From Desulfobacula sp. (GTDB lineage: Bacteria > Desulfobacterota > Desulfobacteria > Desulfobacterales > Desulfobacteraceae), in NCBI GenBank assembly GCA_021647625.1, contig JAKIUJ010000003.1:1-50103 (forward strand): a stretch of DNA of 50,103 nt, in the 5' to 3' direction. The notes under the pieces are model-generated. The model saw nothing but the letters and a program-made list of their open reading frames with translations. It had not been told where the DNA came from and did no database searches. Position 1 is the first letter of the stretch. The number at the start of each line of letters is the position of its first letter. Positions 10,094-19,399 of this stretch are shown here, piece by piece. The position numbers and the translations under genes were made by a program.

Positions 10094-10593
10094 GATCCAA
10101 CACGTTTAATAATATGGATAAGAGTTTGAAAAGACAAAATCAAATATCGAAAGCAGATGATCCCAAAGGCAATGGGGATGATGCTTTCACAGAGCCATGC
10201 CGGAACCTTTGCAAAGGCGGTCATGCCGCCTGCTCTTTCCAATAAAACAAAGGTAAAGCTGAAATAAGCCATGATCCCACAGATCACGGTGGTGAATATG
10301 GCTATAATAAGGTCCGATAGTTTTTTGATTGGCCCGGGCAGATACCGGGAGATAATATCAATACTGATGTGGTTGTTATTTCGGCTGGCAATCATTGCGC
10401 CCACAAGCCCGATCCACAGAACCAGTACCTTCACCAGCCCGTCTCCCCACAGGATGCCTGAATCAAGCAGGTTTCTCAGGACAATCTGGAGTACAGCCAT
10501 GATTATCATAACAAGCAAGAGAGTGACAAGAATACCATCTTCAAGTTTTTGAAGACAAGAAATAATGGATAAGGGGTTTTTTTTATTCGGCAT
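10090..10593 (-). CDS. TRAP transporter small membrane subunit (DctQ type)
   Basis: 167 aa with four hydrophobic segments, typical of DctQ. WGDGLVKVLVLWIGLVGAM and the following SRNNNHISIDI are the conserved central region of this family. Known role: the small membrane partner that couples binding protein and DctM. It overlaps the binding-protein gene upstream by 11 bases and dctM downstream by 4 bases, so the three are tightly coupled. Confidence 0.9.
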   Translation of the reverse strand: MPNKKNPLSIISCLQKLEDGILVTLLLVMIIMAVLQIVLRNLLDSGILWGDGLVKVLVLWIGLVGAMIASRNNNHISIDIISRYLPGPIKKLSDLIIAIFTTVICGIMAYFSFTFVLLERAGGMTAFAKVPAWLCESIIPIAFGIICFRYLILSFQTLIHIIKRVGS

Positions 10594-11614
10594 TGTCAGC
10601 TTGTCGGGTTTTGTGAAAGTTTTTCAGGTGCATCTCAAGTTCGTCTGCGATACCTTTAGGCAGAACCCCTGATTCAACCATTTTTCGGGATGCTTTTTTG
10701 CCAAGGCTTTTCCATTCTTCCATAGCCGCAGGATTGGGTGTAATAAAGATAATACCCCGGTTTTTTAAAACCGCAATATTTTTTATATCATCAATTCTGT
10801 TCTGGGCCTGAATTTCCTTTGAAATTTGAGACATCTCCCTTCTTATAATCTGTTGATCCGAAGGTGAGACCTTTGAAAATTGTTTCTTGTCGAGGACCAG
10901 CATCGCGGAAAGATAGATTAGGGGAATCTGGGTGACATATTTTATCTGGGTGTGCCATTGCAGGACAAGGGCGCCAACCGGTGATGTGGCAACTGTGTCA
11001 ATCAACCCGGACTGCAGGCTGATCCTGACATCAGCAATGGAAAGCGGGATGGGATTGATGCCGAATGCCTCAATTGATTCGGAGCTGATGGTGTCATTGT
11101 CAGGAATCCAGACCTTTTGTTTCCTCAAGTCCTGAACCGTTTCAACAGGTTTTTTAGACATAATATAGGAAAAGCCGCCGCCGATCAGCCCAAAGCTTAC
11201 AAAGCCCTTCTCTGCAAGTCCTTTGGTGATATAATCGTCCATGTATTTTCTAACATAATCCACTTCTTTGAGGGTGTTGAATTTCATGGGCTGGGAATAG
11301 AGCTGGTTTGCGGTGAAAAACGAGGCAAGACTGCCACTGACCACTGCACCGCCGTGAAGCTGACCGATTTTGATTTTTTTTAAGACCATCTTGTCATTGC
11401 CCATCCGTCCACTGGGATAAAATTTGAATGTGACACGGTTATCGGTTTTTTGGGTCACCTGCTTTGCTCCTTTGAGCATTTTTTCCATCCACATTGAACC
11501 GTCCGGTGAAAGGGTGGCGATTTTAAATTTAACTGATTTTGCCGTAACACTCTGCTGGGTAACCAGAACTAATATCAGAATGAACAAGATCTGTTTAGAT
11601 ATTTTCAATGTCAT
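10583..11614 (-). CDS. TRAP transporter substrate-binding protein (DctP family, TPAT type)
   Basis: 343 aa from the ATG at 11614, which has GGAG at 6 bases; a second ATG at 11626 lacks this. Residues 1-25 form a signal peptide ending VTA, so the protein is periplasmic. LSPDGSMW, YPSGRMGND and the helix-hinge region match DctP. In classic DctP/SiaP proteins the segment DLKGLKLRVP contains an arginine that binds the substrate carboxylate; here the aligned segment is DLRKQKVWIP, with Trp169 in that place. The substrate is therefore unlikely to be bound as a simple carboxylate in the usual manner. The adjoining TatT gene supports assignment to the TPR-associated TRAP group. Confidence 0.88.
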   Translation of the reverse strand: MTLKISKQILFILILVLVTQQSVTAKSVKFKIATLSPDGSMWMEKMLKGAKQVTQKTDNRVTFKFYPSGRMGNDKMVLKKIKIGQLHGGAVVSGSLASFFTANQLYSQPMKFNTLKEVDYVRKYMDDYITKGLAEKGFVSFGLIGGGFSYIMSKKPVETVQDLRKQKVWIPDNDTISSESIEAFGINPIPLSIADVRISLQSGLIDTVATSPVGALVLQWHTQIKYVTQIPLIYLSAMLVLDKKQFSKVSPSDQQIIRREMSQISKEIQAQNRIDDIKNIAVLKNRGIIFITPNPAAMEEWKSLGKKASRKMVESGVLPKGIADELEMHLKNFHKTRQADNAE

Positions 11615-11637
11615 TGTGGACTCCATCGGGTACGGGT

Positions 11638-12534
11638 TTAGAAATACTCATCCGCGTTGTTTAATAGTTTTTGGGCCTTTTTTTTTGCCCAGGTATTGAT
11701 AAGGGTATGCCCGTCAACATAGGGGTCTGCCGCTATAACTTCATTTAAAAGCGTATCGTGCAGTTTTCGGTCAAAGATGTTTCTGGCATAGATTTCGGCA
11801 TAGACCACCTTGACCATCAAATCTTTTCCTTTGGATAATTGAATTGCTTTGTCAAAATATTTTTTGCCTTCCTGTGGACGTCCCCCCAGGGCCGGCGGGA
11901 AAAATGAGGACAACGACCCCAGATAAAGAAATGGAGCGCCCTCCTTAAAGGTCTCATCCAGTTCAACAATTCTCAGCATGATGGCTTCAATGCGTGACAA
12001 ATCTGCAATGGCATTGTAGTCGCTTTTATTGGCCATGATCCATCCACCCCAGGCATTACCAAGGGAAAACAGCGGGTCAAGGTCATCTTTTTTTAGGGCT
12101 GACAAGGCCTTTTCAAAGTCTTCAAATTTCATGGCTTGTAAATTACAGGCCTTTTTTTGTGACAGACAGAGCGCTTTTTTAGCATATCTTAAAGCCTTGG
12201 CAGACATTTTTTTGGCCCTGCCGGTATCTTCTACAAAAACATCTGCATACGCTGAATAGAGCATGGCTGCAGTGGACAGCATCTTTTTATTGTCCGGGTC
12301 TTTGCTGATTAAACTGTCGATCATTAAAAGATAGGCCGGTGCCCCCTGCTCCACAAGACCCAAGTCATCATTGTTAAGAATACTTTTAGAAAGATGAGAC
12401 ATGATATCGGATGTGGCCGAAGACATGAGCATGGAACATCCTGATAAAACGGCCAGGGTGAGAACAAAGGATATGTAAACGGCGACTGTCTTAAGTATTC
12501 GACTCACGGGTGCATTTAATGTCCGATGGTTCAT
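11638..12534 (-). CDS. TatT-type TPR lipoprotein of a TRAP (TPAT) system
   Basis: 298 aa. The N-terminus has a hydrophobic stretch followed by LAVLSGCSM, a lipobox, so the protein should be lipidated. The rest is helical and repeat-like (AAMLYSAYADVFVE, AKKALRYAKKALCLS, PFLYLGSLSSFFPPALGGRP), as in the TatT component family. Known: in Treponema the TatT protein (Tp0956) forms a trimer of TPR-like subunits that associates with the TRAP binding protein TatP. The gene precedes the binding-protein gene by 23 bases on the same strand, so it is the first gene of the operon. Ligand is unknown. Confidence 0.85.
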   Translation of the reverse strand: MNHRTLNAPVSRILKTVAVYISFVLTLAVLSGCSMLMSSATSDIMSHLSKSILNNDDLGLVEQGAPAYLLMIDSLISKDPDNKKMLSTAAMLYSAYADVFVEDTGRAKKMSAKALRYAKKALCLSQKKACNLQAMKFEDFEKALSALKKDDLDPLFSLGNAWGGWIMANKSDYNAIADLSRIEAIMLRIVELDETFKEGAPFLYLGSLSSFFPPALGGRPQEGKKYFDKAIQLSKGKDLMVKVVYAEIYARNIFDRKLHDTLLNEVIAADPYVDGHTLINTWAKKKAQKLLNNADEYF

Positions 12535-12578
12535 TGTTGGAATAAATCCTCAGGTTCTTTAGCAATTCTGAACGGAGC

Positions 12579-12613
12579 AAAAAACAAACAGGCTAAAAAT
12601 TAGCCTGTTTGTT
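12579..12613 (-). terminator. Strong hairpin with U-run upstream of the TRAP operon
   Basis: Perfect 14-bp stem (AACAAACAGGCTAA at 12583-12596, complement at 12600-12613) with a 3-base loop. Read leftwards it is followed by six Ts (12579-12584), as in an intrinsic terminator. It sits only 45 bases before the first TRAP gene and no leftward gene ends upstream, so it may be a leader attenuator or the end of an unannotated small transcript. Confidence 0.7.
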
Positions 12614-12698
12614 CAAAAAAAGCAACTTGTTAAAAAAAGCCAGGATGAACATCAGTAAAACAATATGGCAAAAATAATAAGTTTTGTCCCCCCTTATA

Positions 12699-12863
12699 AA
12701 TGAACACCCAGGGTAAACGCATGTAAACTTGGCATGAATTTTAATTCTTTATTTTACAGGTACTTATGCAAAACGATATTTTCATTTGCGTTTACCTTCA
12801 AACCGTAACTACCTGAAATCATTAATATGGAAAAGTTACATGCGTTAGCCCTGAATGAACACC
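12699..12863 (-). mobile_element. MITE-like element, copy A, with 10-bp target duplication
   Basis: The element is 12709-12853 (145 bp), starting CAGGGTAAACGC and ending GCGTTAGCCCTG. The terminal inverted repeats are about 18-20 bp and imperfect (CAGGGTAAACGCATG against CAGGGCTAACGCATG). It is flanked by the direct repeat AATGAACACC at 12699-12708 and 12854-12863. A second copy, about 88% identical by hand alignment, lies at 43484-43627 in the opposite orientation with its own 10-bp duplication. It has no coding capacity. Terminal CAGGG and 8-10 bp duplications are reminiscent of ISAs1-family elements, but the parent element is not identified. Confidence 0.85.
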
Positions 12864-13001
12864 GGGTGACGGCTTGTTACATTTCCAAAAATCGCACTAT
12901 TCACATTTAAATAGATTTTAATTTGTCTTCTTGATATAAAAAAGTTCTGAATATTGTGTAGCAAATACCAAAACAGGCCCTACAAACATATTGGAACGAT
13001 A

Positions 13002-14297
13002 ATGAAAATATATCCCTATCCATCAAACAAAGCGGAACAACGAGTTCAAAACACCATAAAACGCGGCTTAGGCTTTACACAAAAAGACCAGCAAGCTGTA
13101 GAATCTTATCTTGACGATGTAAAAACAAGGGGGGATCTGGCACTTGTTGAGTATACCAACAAATTTGACTCTCCGCATGTCACCCTTGACTCACTAAAAG
13201 TCACCCAAAAAGAGTTTGCCGATGCAATAAAACAAGTTGATACCCCCTTTTTAAAAACCCTTGATCGATCCATCAATCAGCTTGAATATTATCATAACAA
13301 ACAAAAAGAAAACTCCTGGATCGATACCCCGAGAAACGGGGTCATGGTCGGACAACTTGTTAAACCGGTCAGTGCTGCAGGAGTATATGCACCGGGTGCT
13401 AAAGGCGGAAAAACGCCGCTGGTCTCTTCGGTGCTGATGGGCGGTATTCCCGCCAAAGTGGCTGGTGTTCCTTCCATTAATCTTATGACCCCGCCAATGG
13501 AAAATGGATCTATCAATCCTTATATGCTTGCTGCCGCTCAAAAAATAGGCATTAAAAATGTGTTTAAGGCCGGCAGTGCCTGGGCCATTGCAGCACTGGC
13601 ATTCGGAACGGATATTGTTCCCAAGGTAGATGTCATCGTGGGGCCGGGTAATATTTATGTGACCCTTGCTAAAAAGATCGTTTCCGGGATAGTGGGAATC
13701 GATATGATTGCAGGCCCCAGCGAAATTTTAATTATTGCGGATAAGGATGCCAACCCTGAGTTTCTGGCAGCCGATCTGTTATCCCAGGCAGAACACGATG
13801 TCATGGCATCTTCCATTCTTGTTACCGATTCCCCGCGCCTGGCAGAGGCCACCCTTTCTGCTGTGAAAAAACAGCTTGGGAGTCTTGACCGAAAAAAGAT
13901 TGCCCAGCAGTCCATAGACAATTTTGGTGCAATCATGCTGGTTCCGGATATTGACACAGGTATCCAACTTTCCAACAGGCTGGCTCCGGAGCATCTTGAA
14001 CTGATCGTAAAGAATCCGTTTGATTATCTGGACCAGATCCAGAATGCCGGCGCCCTGTTCTTAGGAGAATACACCCCCGAGCCCATGGGAGATTATATTG
14101 CAGGGCCCAACCATGTGCTTCCCACAGCCGGAACAGCACGATTCTCATCCGCATTGAGTGTGGACAACTTTACTAAAAAAACCAGTCTGATTCATTATTC
14201 TAAAAAAGCATTCAAAAAAGAGGCTGATGATGTGATACGCATGGCTCAAACCGAAGGATTGGGGGCACATGCCAACTCGGTCAAGGTCAGGAAATAA
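13002..14297 (+). CDS. hisD: Histidinol dehydrogenase
   Basis: 431 aa from the ATG at 13002 (GGAA upstream), exactly the usual HisD size; an upstream TTG extension from 12954 is not credible. Visible family blocks include PVSAAGVYAPGAKGGKTPL, VDVIVGPGNIYVTLAKK, DMIAGPSEILIIAD, SQAEHDVMAS with the zinc and catalytic Glu/His region, and APEHLEL followed by GPNHVLPTAG. Known role: the last two steps of histidine biosynthesis, histidinol to histidine with 2 NAD+, zinc-dependent, cytoplasmic. It stands alone without other his biosynthesis genes and overlaps the convergent kinase gene by 11 bases. Confidence 0.96.
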   Translation: MKIYPYPSNKAEQRVQNTIKRGLGFTQKDQQAVESYLDDVKTRGDLALVEYTNKFDSPHVTLDSLKVTQKEFADAIKQVDTPFLKTLDRSINQLEYYHNKQKENSWIDTPRNGVMVGQLVKPVSAAGVYAPGAKGGKTPLVSSVLMGGIPAKVAGVPSINLMTPPMENGSINPYMLAAAQKIGIKNVFKAGSAWAIAALAFGTDIVPKVDVIVGPGNIYVTLAKKIVSGIVGIDMIAGPSEILIIADKDANPEFLAADLLSQAEHDVMASSILVTDSPRLAEATLSAVKKQLGSLDRKKIAQQSIDNFGAIMLVPDIDTGIQLSNRLAPEHLELIVKNPFDYLDQIQNAGALFLGEYTPEPMGDYIAGPNHVLPTAGTARFSSALSVDNFTKKTSLIHYSKKAFKKEADDVIRMAQTEGLGAHANSVKVRK

Positions 14298-16095
14298 CGG
14301 TTTGAGATAATTCTTCCAGTGCAGATTGAAGCGCCTTCATGCTGTAGGGCTTGGCAATTGCCAGGGCAAATCCGTAGTCCTGGCAATCTTCCATGATCCT
14401 GTCACTTGAATATCCACTGGCAATGATAGCCTTCACATCAGGATTAAGTTTTTGCAATTCCTTAATGGTCGCGGCACCGCCCATGCCCTGCTTGACTTCA
14501 AGATCAAGGATGACAAACCCGATGGGGTCTTTGGTGGTTAAATGTTTTTTATAGGTTTGAATGGCCTGCTCTCCATTTTTTGCTAAAATTGCTTCATATC
14601 CAATACGGTTCAGTATTTTTTTTGATATCTCCCGAATCATGTTATCATCATCCATAATCAGGACTTTTGGACGTTGTTTCGAATCTGAATCATTTCCTTC
14701 GAACGGTGGTACTTGCGTCTTATCAGATGTCTGCCGGACCTTTGTATCCGATGTCTTACCCGGTGGTTTACCCGGTGGTTTACCCGATTGGTTCTCGGGC
14801 AATTCCTGATCCTGACAAATGGGCAATATGATATCCACGCGGGTCCCTTTCCCAGGGTTGGAACCAATCAGAATCTCGCCCTGGTGACTTTTCACAATGG
14901 AATAGGCTATAGACATCCCAAGACCAGTTCCTTTATCTTTTCCAAATGCCTTGGTGGAATAGTATGGCTCAAATACTTTTTCAATATTTTCTTTTTCAAT
15001 TCCCATACCCTGATCAACAAGAGAAATGACCACAAAATCTGTTTTTCCAGGATGCAATTGAAATAATACACAAACCTTTCCGGTTTCATCCATTGACTCA
15101 TGGGCATTTTGAATAACATTTTTTAAAGCCTCTTTGAGTTGAAACGTATTCACTTCTATGGATTCGGGTATTTGACCAATTTCTAATTGATATGAAATCA
15201 ACTGTTCTTGTGCAATTTCTGCCAAGGCCTGGGTGATGAATTGTTTACTTTTGGCTTGTTCTTTTAAAATGACACCGCCCTTTGAAAAAACAATAAATCT
15301 GGAGGCCAATTCCTTTGCCTGCATCACTGAAATTTCAGCATCATCAAGAATTTGGGTCAACTCGGGTTCAGTAACCATCATCTGGGCCAAATTAATATTG
15401 CCCAGCGTTATAGATAAAGTGTTATTGAAATCATGGGCGATACCACCAGCCAAAGTACCTATGGCCTCTAATTTTTCTGATCGAATCAATTTTTCCCGGG
15501 CTTTTTCCAGTTGCTTCTGGGCTTTCTTTTTTTCAATCGACAAAGCAATTTGATCAGAAACAAAGGTCAACACGTCCACATCAGATTCACTGTACTGACC
15601 TGGATTTGTATAGCTTTGAACAGCCATCACCCCCATGACTTCCTGATTGATCATCAGGGGAATTCCCAGCCATATTTTTGGTACGGTGCCTTTTAACCGC
15701 CCCTGCTCTCCGAGTCTTTTCAGCTCCTTCTCTTTAAGCAGCAAGGGCCTTTTAGCCATGATAACATCTCCGGTTAAGGAACGATCCCGGGTAAAATTTT
15801 CAATCCATTTAACTACTTTTTCATCATGATTATCAACATGGTAAACAAAACGAATCGCATTTTTTTTCTTAAAATATATAGCAATATAAAAATTGGTCAT
15901 ATCCATGAGTTTGGCTAAGATTTCATGGATGGAGGCGTATAACTCCTGAAGGGTGGAACTTGTGTTCAATGAGTCGGCTATATCAAAAAGTGTTCGATTA
16001 ATCAGCTCTGTGCGAAGCGCCCTGTAAACCTTGTTTTCAAGTTTTACAACATAGGCTTGAAGTTCTTCATAGCTGGGTTTTTCTAATTTTCCCAT
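14287..16095 (-). CDS. Soluble hybrid sensor histidine kinase (GAF-HisKA-HATPase-REC)
   Basis: 602 aa, no membrane segment. Order of domains: short coiled N-terminus, GAF domain (about 35-190, with WLGIPLMINQEVMGVM), a coiled-coil linker, H-box GGIAHDFNNTLS (about 220), ATPase N-box KNVIQNAHESM (about 310), G-boxes DQGMGIEKENI and GTGLGMSIAY, a low-complexity linker, and a receiver domain (about 480-600) with phosphoacceptor in FVILDLEVKQGMGG and the conserved Lys in AIAKPYS. Known role: phosphorelay sensing with a cytoplasmic GAF ligand. The linker contains in-frame copies of a Gly-Lys-Pro-Pro repeat. No dedicated output regulator is adjacent; divergent from hisS. Confidence 0.92.
   Translation of the reverse strand: MGKLEKPSYEELQAYVVKLENKVYRALRTELINRTLFDIADSLNTSSTLQELYASIHEILAKLMDMTNFYIAIYFKKKNAIRFVYHVDNHDEKVVKWIENFTRDRSLTGDVIMAKRPLLLKEKELKRLGEQGRLKGTVPKIWLGIPLMINQEVMGVMAVQSYTNPGQYSESDVDVLTFVSDQIALSIEKKKAQKQLEKAREKLIRSEKLEAIGTLAGGIAHDFNNTLSITLGNINLAQMMVTEPELTQILDDAEISVMQAKELASRFIVFSKGGVILKEQAKSKQFITQALAEIAQEQLISYQLEIGQIPESIEVNTFQLKEALKNVIQNAHESMDETGKVCVLFQLHPGKTDFVVISLVDQGMGIEKENIEKVFEPYYSTKAFGKDKGTGLGMSIAYSIVKSHQGEILIGSNPGKGTRVDIILPICQDQELPENQSGKPPGKPPGKTSDTKVRQTSDKTQVPPFEGNDSDSKQRPKVLIMDDDNMIREISKKILNRIGYEAILAKNGEQAIQTYKKHLTTKDPIGFVILDLEVKQGMGGAATIKELQKLNPDVKAIIASGYSSDRIMEDCQDYGFALAIAKPYSMKALQSALEELSQTVIS
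14756..14791 (-). repeat. 12-bp tandem repeats in the kinase linker
   Basis: Two exact copies of TTACCCGGTGGT (14756-14767 and 14768-14779) and a third imperfect copy (14780-14791) encode GKPP-type repeats between the ATPase and receiver domains. A length-variable hinge is possible. Confidence 0.7.
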
Positions 16096-16248
16096 ATATT
16101 ACAAAATCCCTTGTCACCGCGATCATTTGCCAAATTCATAATTATGTATTTCCTTAAATTAATCCATTTTGACTTAAATTTTCAAGGATTATTTATTTTC
16201 TTTATTGAATTCAAACATTAAGATTTTTTGAATTGATCACATTACATA

Positions 16249-16280
16249 TTGACTAAGACCTTGAATTTAAACTATATAGA
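16249..16280 (+). promoter_or_regulatory. Possible hisS promoter
   Basis: TTGACT at 16249-16254 and TATATA at 16273-16278, 18 bases apart, about 50 bases before the hisS start. A sigma-70-like match only; no T-box or leader structure was recognised. Confidence 0.35.
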
Positions 16281-16330
16281 ACGTTTGGTTAAATTTTGAA
16301 ATAAACATAACAGCAATAAAGAAAAAAATA

Positions 16331-17587
16331 ATGCAGACCATAAGAGGGTTCAGAGATATACTGCCGGAACATATTGCCCTGTGGCAGAAAGTGGAAAAAG
16401 AAGCCACACAATTATTTAGTGCGTTTGGATATAAAGAAATTCGGATTCCAATTCTGGAAAAAACACAACTATTTGCCAGAAGTATTGGTGAAGCCACTGA
16501 TATTGTCGAAAAAGAGATGTATACGTTTCCGGATAGAAAAGGGGATAAGCTTACATTACGACCCGAAGCCACAGCCTCCATTGTCAGGTCGTATGTCCAG
16601 CATAAAATGTATGCCACAGATCCGATCAGAAAATTTTTCATGATCGGCCCCATGTTTCGCCGGGAAAGACCCCAAAAAGGTCGATACCGCCAGTTTTATC
16701 AGATTGACGCCGAGGTGTTCGGGATTGAATCTGCGTACATTGACAGCGAGCTGATCTTTTTGCTGAATGAATTATTTAAACGACTTGGCCTTACAGGATT
16801 GTCTGCCCATATCAATTCATTGGGCTGCCCTGAATGCAGACCTGGATTTCAAAAAAACCTGTTGGATCTATTGGAATCCCAAAAAGACAAACTATGTGAC
16901 AATTGCCTGAATCGAATGAATAAGAACCCCTTAAGAACACTTGATTGCAAAGTTCAGGGCTGTCGGGATGCGTTAAAAGATGCACCGTGTACAATTGATC
17001 ACTTGTGTGATGACTGTTCCGACCATTTTAATACGGTAAAACAAACCCTGAAAAAACAGGGTGTTGATTTCATAGTTGACAAATCTCTTGTTCGCGGACT
17101 GGATTATTACACACGGACAGCCTGGGAAATTCAAACCACAACCCTTGGTGCACAAAGTGCCTTGGCTGGTGGTGGACGATATGACGGCCTGGTAAAAGAG
17201 ATCGGCGGCCCCCAGACCCCGGGTATTGGGTTTGCCATTGGATTTGACCGGTTGGTCGAAGTCCTGGAACAAATTGAAACCGCCCCAAAACCCAATCCGC
17301 TTGACCTGTTTGTCGTTTGTTTAGGAAAGGATGCAATGGAAAAAGGATATCACTGGTCCTGCGAGTTGAACCAAAAAAATATCCGCACAGATATTGATTT
17401 CAGAGGAAAAAGCTTGAAAGCCCTGATGAAACGGGCAAACAAACTGGATGCCGAATATGTATTGATTGTCGGAGAGAATGAACTCCATGATAACGCTATC
17501 ATATTAAGGAACATGCAGACCAAGGAACAGAAAACATTTTCTGTTGAGACACTGATTGATGAACTGACGAAGATATTCAAAATATAA
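16331..17587 (+). CDS. hisS: Histidyl-tRNA synthetase
   Basis: 418 aa, normal for bacterial HisRS. Class II motifs are visible: TLRPEATASIVRSYV (motif 2 region start), RRERPQKGRYRQFYQIDAEVFG (motif 2 loop), the histidine signature VRGLDYYTRTAWE, and GGGRYDGLVKEIGG followed by GIGFAIGFDRL (motif 3). The C-terminal anticodon-binding domain starts near residue 320. Known role: charging tRNA-His. The stop is followed after about 13 bases by aspS on the same strand, a common hisS-aspS pair. Confidence 0.97.
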   Translation: MQTIRGFRDILPEHIALWQKVEKEATQLFSAFGYKEIRIPILEKTQLFARSIGEATDIVEKEMYTFPDRKGDKLTLRPEATASIVRSYVQHKMYATDPIRKFFMIGPMFRRERPQKGRYRQFYQIDAEVFGIESAYIDSELIFLLNELFKRLGLTGLSAHINSLGCPECRPGFQKNLLDLLESQKDKLCDNCLNRMNKNPLRTLDCKVQGCRDALKDAPCTIDHLCDDCSDHFNTVKQTLKKQGVDFIVDKSLVRGLDYYTRTAWEIQTTTLGAQSALAGGGRYDGLVKEIGGPQTPGIGFAIGFDRLVEVLEQIETAPKPNPLDLFVVCLGKDAMEKGYHWSCELNQKNIRTDIDFRGKSLKALMKRANKLDAEYVLIVGENELHDNAIILRNMQTKEQKTFSVETLIDELTKIFKI

Positions 17588-17600
17588 AGGAATGTTACAC

Positions 17601-19388
17601 GTGACAGACTTATTAGGAGATATGAAAAGAACACATCATTGTTGTGAATTAACAGATGCCGATGTTGATAAAAAAGTGGTGCTCATGGGCTGGGTTCAGA
17701 ACCGTCGTGATCATGGTGGTGTTATTTTTATAGATTTAAGAGATAGAGAAGGGATCACCCAGGTCGTCTTTAACCCGGGCGTTTCCAAAACAGCACATGA
17801 AAAGGCGGGAGAGATCAGAAACGAGTATGTCCTTGGCATTAAAGGAACGGTTATTCCAAGGCCCGATGACATGATTAATCCCAAGCGAAAAACCGGTGCC
17901 GTTGAGGTCATGGTGGATGAGTTGAGTATCTTTTCAAAGGCTGAAACACCCGCGTTTCAAATTGAAGACCGGATTGAAGCATCAGAATCCATCAGACTGC
18001 AATACCGGTATCTTGATTTACGGCGCCAACAGTTGAAAAACAATATCATGACCAGACACAAGGCTGCCACTGCTGTCCGAAACTATCTGGATCAAAACGG
18101 ATTCATCGATATTGAAACCCCGTTTTTGACTAAAAGCACGCCGGAAGGAGCAAGGGACTATCTTGTGCCTTCACGGGTCAACCCGGGTGAATTTTATGCC
18201 CTGCCCCAATCCCCCCAGCTGTTCAAACAATTGCTGATGATTGCAGGATTTGACCGGTATTACCAGATTGTTAAATGCTTCAGGGATGAAGATTTAAGGG
18301 CAGACCGCCAGCCTGAATTTACCCAGATCGATATGGAACTCTCCTTTGTTGATGAAAAACAGATCATGACCGTCGCAGAGGGCATGATCGTTGAGATCTT
18401 CAAAAAAGTACTTGATATGGACCTTGTTACGCCCTTTTCGCAAATCACCTATGACCAAGCCATTGAAAGATTTGGTCTGGACCGGCCGGATCTTCGATTT
18501 GGACTTGAGTTGATCAATGTTTCAGACATTGTCAAAGATGCCGGATTTAAAGTTTTTGCCAATGTGGTTAAAAATGGCGGCCTTGTTAAAGCGATCAATG
18601 CCAAAGGGTGTGCAACATTTACCCGTAAACAGATTGATGAACTCACTGATTTTGCAGGTGTCTATAAGGCAAAGGGCCTTGCCTGGATCAAAATCAAGGA
18701 AGATACCTGGCAGTCTCCCATTGCCAAGTTCTTTACGGATGAGGAAAAAGATGCATTAAAAAACCGTCTTGATCTTCAGCCCGGAGACATTGTTTTCTTT
18801 GTGGCTGACCAGCCAAAGATCACCAATGAAGCATTGGGCCAACTGCGAAATGAACTGGCCAGACGTCTGGAACTCGTCAGCAATGACACCTATGAATTTG
18901 TATGGGTCACCCACTTTCCCCTGGTTGAATACGATGAAACGGAAAAACGCTATCAGGCATTGCACCATCCTTTTACAGCACCCCTTGAAGAAGATATGGA
19001 AAAACTTTCCACAGATCCTGCTTCAATTAAATCAAGGGCCTACGACCTTGTACTGAACGGTATTGAAATCGGCGGCGGCAGTATCCGTATCCATTCTTCT
19101 GAACTTCAGCAAAAAGTATTGAAATGTCTTGGAATTGATGACAAAGAGGCCAATGAAAAATTTGGATTCCTTTTGACTGCTTTAAAATCAGGAGCACCAC
19201 CCCATGGCGGTATTGCATTTGGCCTGGATCGATTGATCATGCTCTTGTGCAAAGAAGATTCCATAAGGAACGTCATTGCATTTCCAAAAACGCAAAAAGC
19301 CACCTGCATGTTGACCCAAGCGCCATCCAAGGCAGCAACAGCCCAGCTTCAGGAATTGGCCATTAAGATAAATAAAATAGAAGAATAA
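17601..19388 (+). CDS. aspS: Aspartyl-tRNA synthetase (possibly non-discriminating)
   Basis: About 595 aa, bacterial type. OB-fold anticodon-binding domain first (VVLMGWVQNRRDHGGVIFIDLRDREG), then class II core with SPQLFKQLLMIAGFDRYYQI, FRDEDLRADRQPEFTQID, the bacterial GAD insertion, and the C-terminal GLDRLIMLL motif 3. GTG 17601 has AGGA at 9 bases and is preferred; ATG 17592 is too close to that site, and ATG 17622 is also possible. Known role: charging tRNA-Asp, and in many bacteria lacking AsnRS also tRNA-Asn; which applies is not decided here. Ends at a strong bidirectional terminator. Confidence 0.96.
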   Translation: MTDLLGDMKRTHHCCELTDADVDKKVVLMGWVQNRRDHGGVIFIDLRDREGITQVVFNPGVSKTAHEKAGEIRNEYVLGIKGTVIPRPDDMINPKRKTGAVEVMVDELSIFSKAETPAFQIEDRIEASESIRLQYRYLDLRRQQLKNNIMTRHKAATAVRNYLDQNGFIDIETPFLTKSTPEGARDYLVPSRVNPGEFYALPQSPQLFKQLLMIAGFDRYYQIVKCFRDEDLRADRQPEFTQIDMELSFVDEKQIMTVAEGMIVEIFKKVLDMDLVTPFSQITYDQAIERFGLDRPDLRFGLELINVSDIVKDAGFKVFANVVKNGGLVKAINAKGCATFTRKQIDELTDFAGVYKAKGLAWIKIKEDTWQSPIAKFFTDEEKDALKNRLDLQPGDIVFFVADQPKITNEALGQLRNELARRLELVSNDTYEFVWVTHFPLVEYDETEKRYQALHHPFTAPLEEDMEKLSTDPASIKSRAYDLVLNGIEIGGGSIRIHSSELQQKVLKCLGIDDKEANEKFGFLLTALKSGAPPHGGIAFGLDRLIMLLCKEDSIRNVIAFPKTQKATCMLTQAPSKAATAQLQELAIKINKIEE

Positions 19389-19399
19389 ATAATTCTGTC

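Noticed and set aside
12954-13001. Upstream extension of hisD
   Set aside because: Non-conserved codons from a TTG without ribosome site; the ATG at 13002 gives the normal length.
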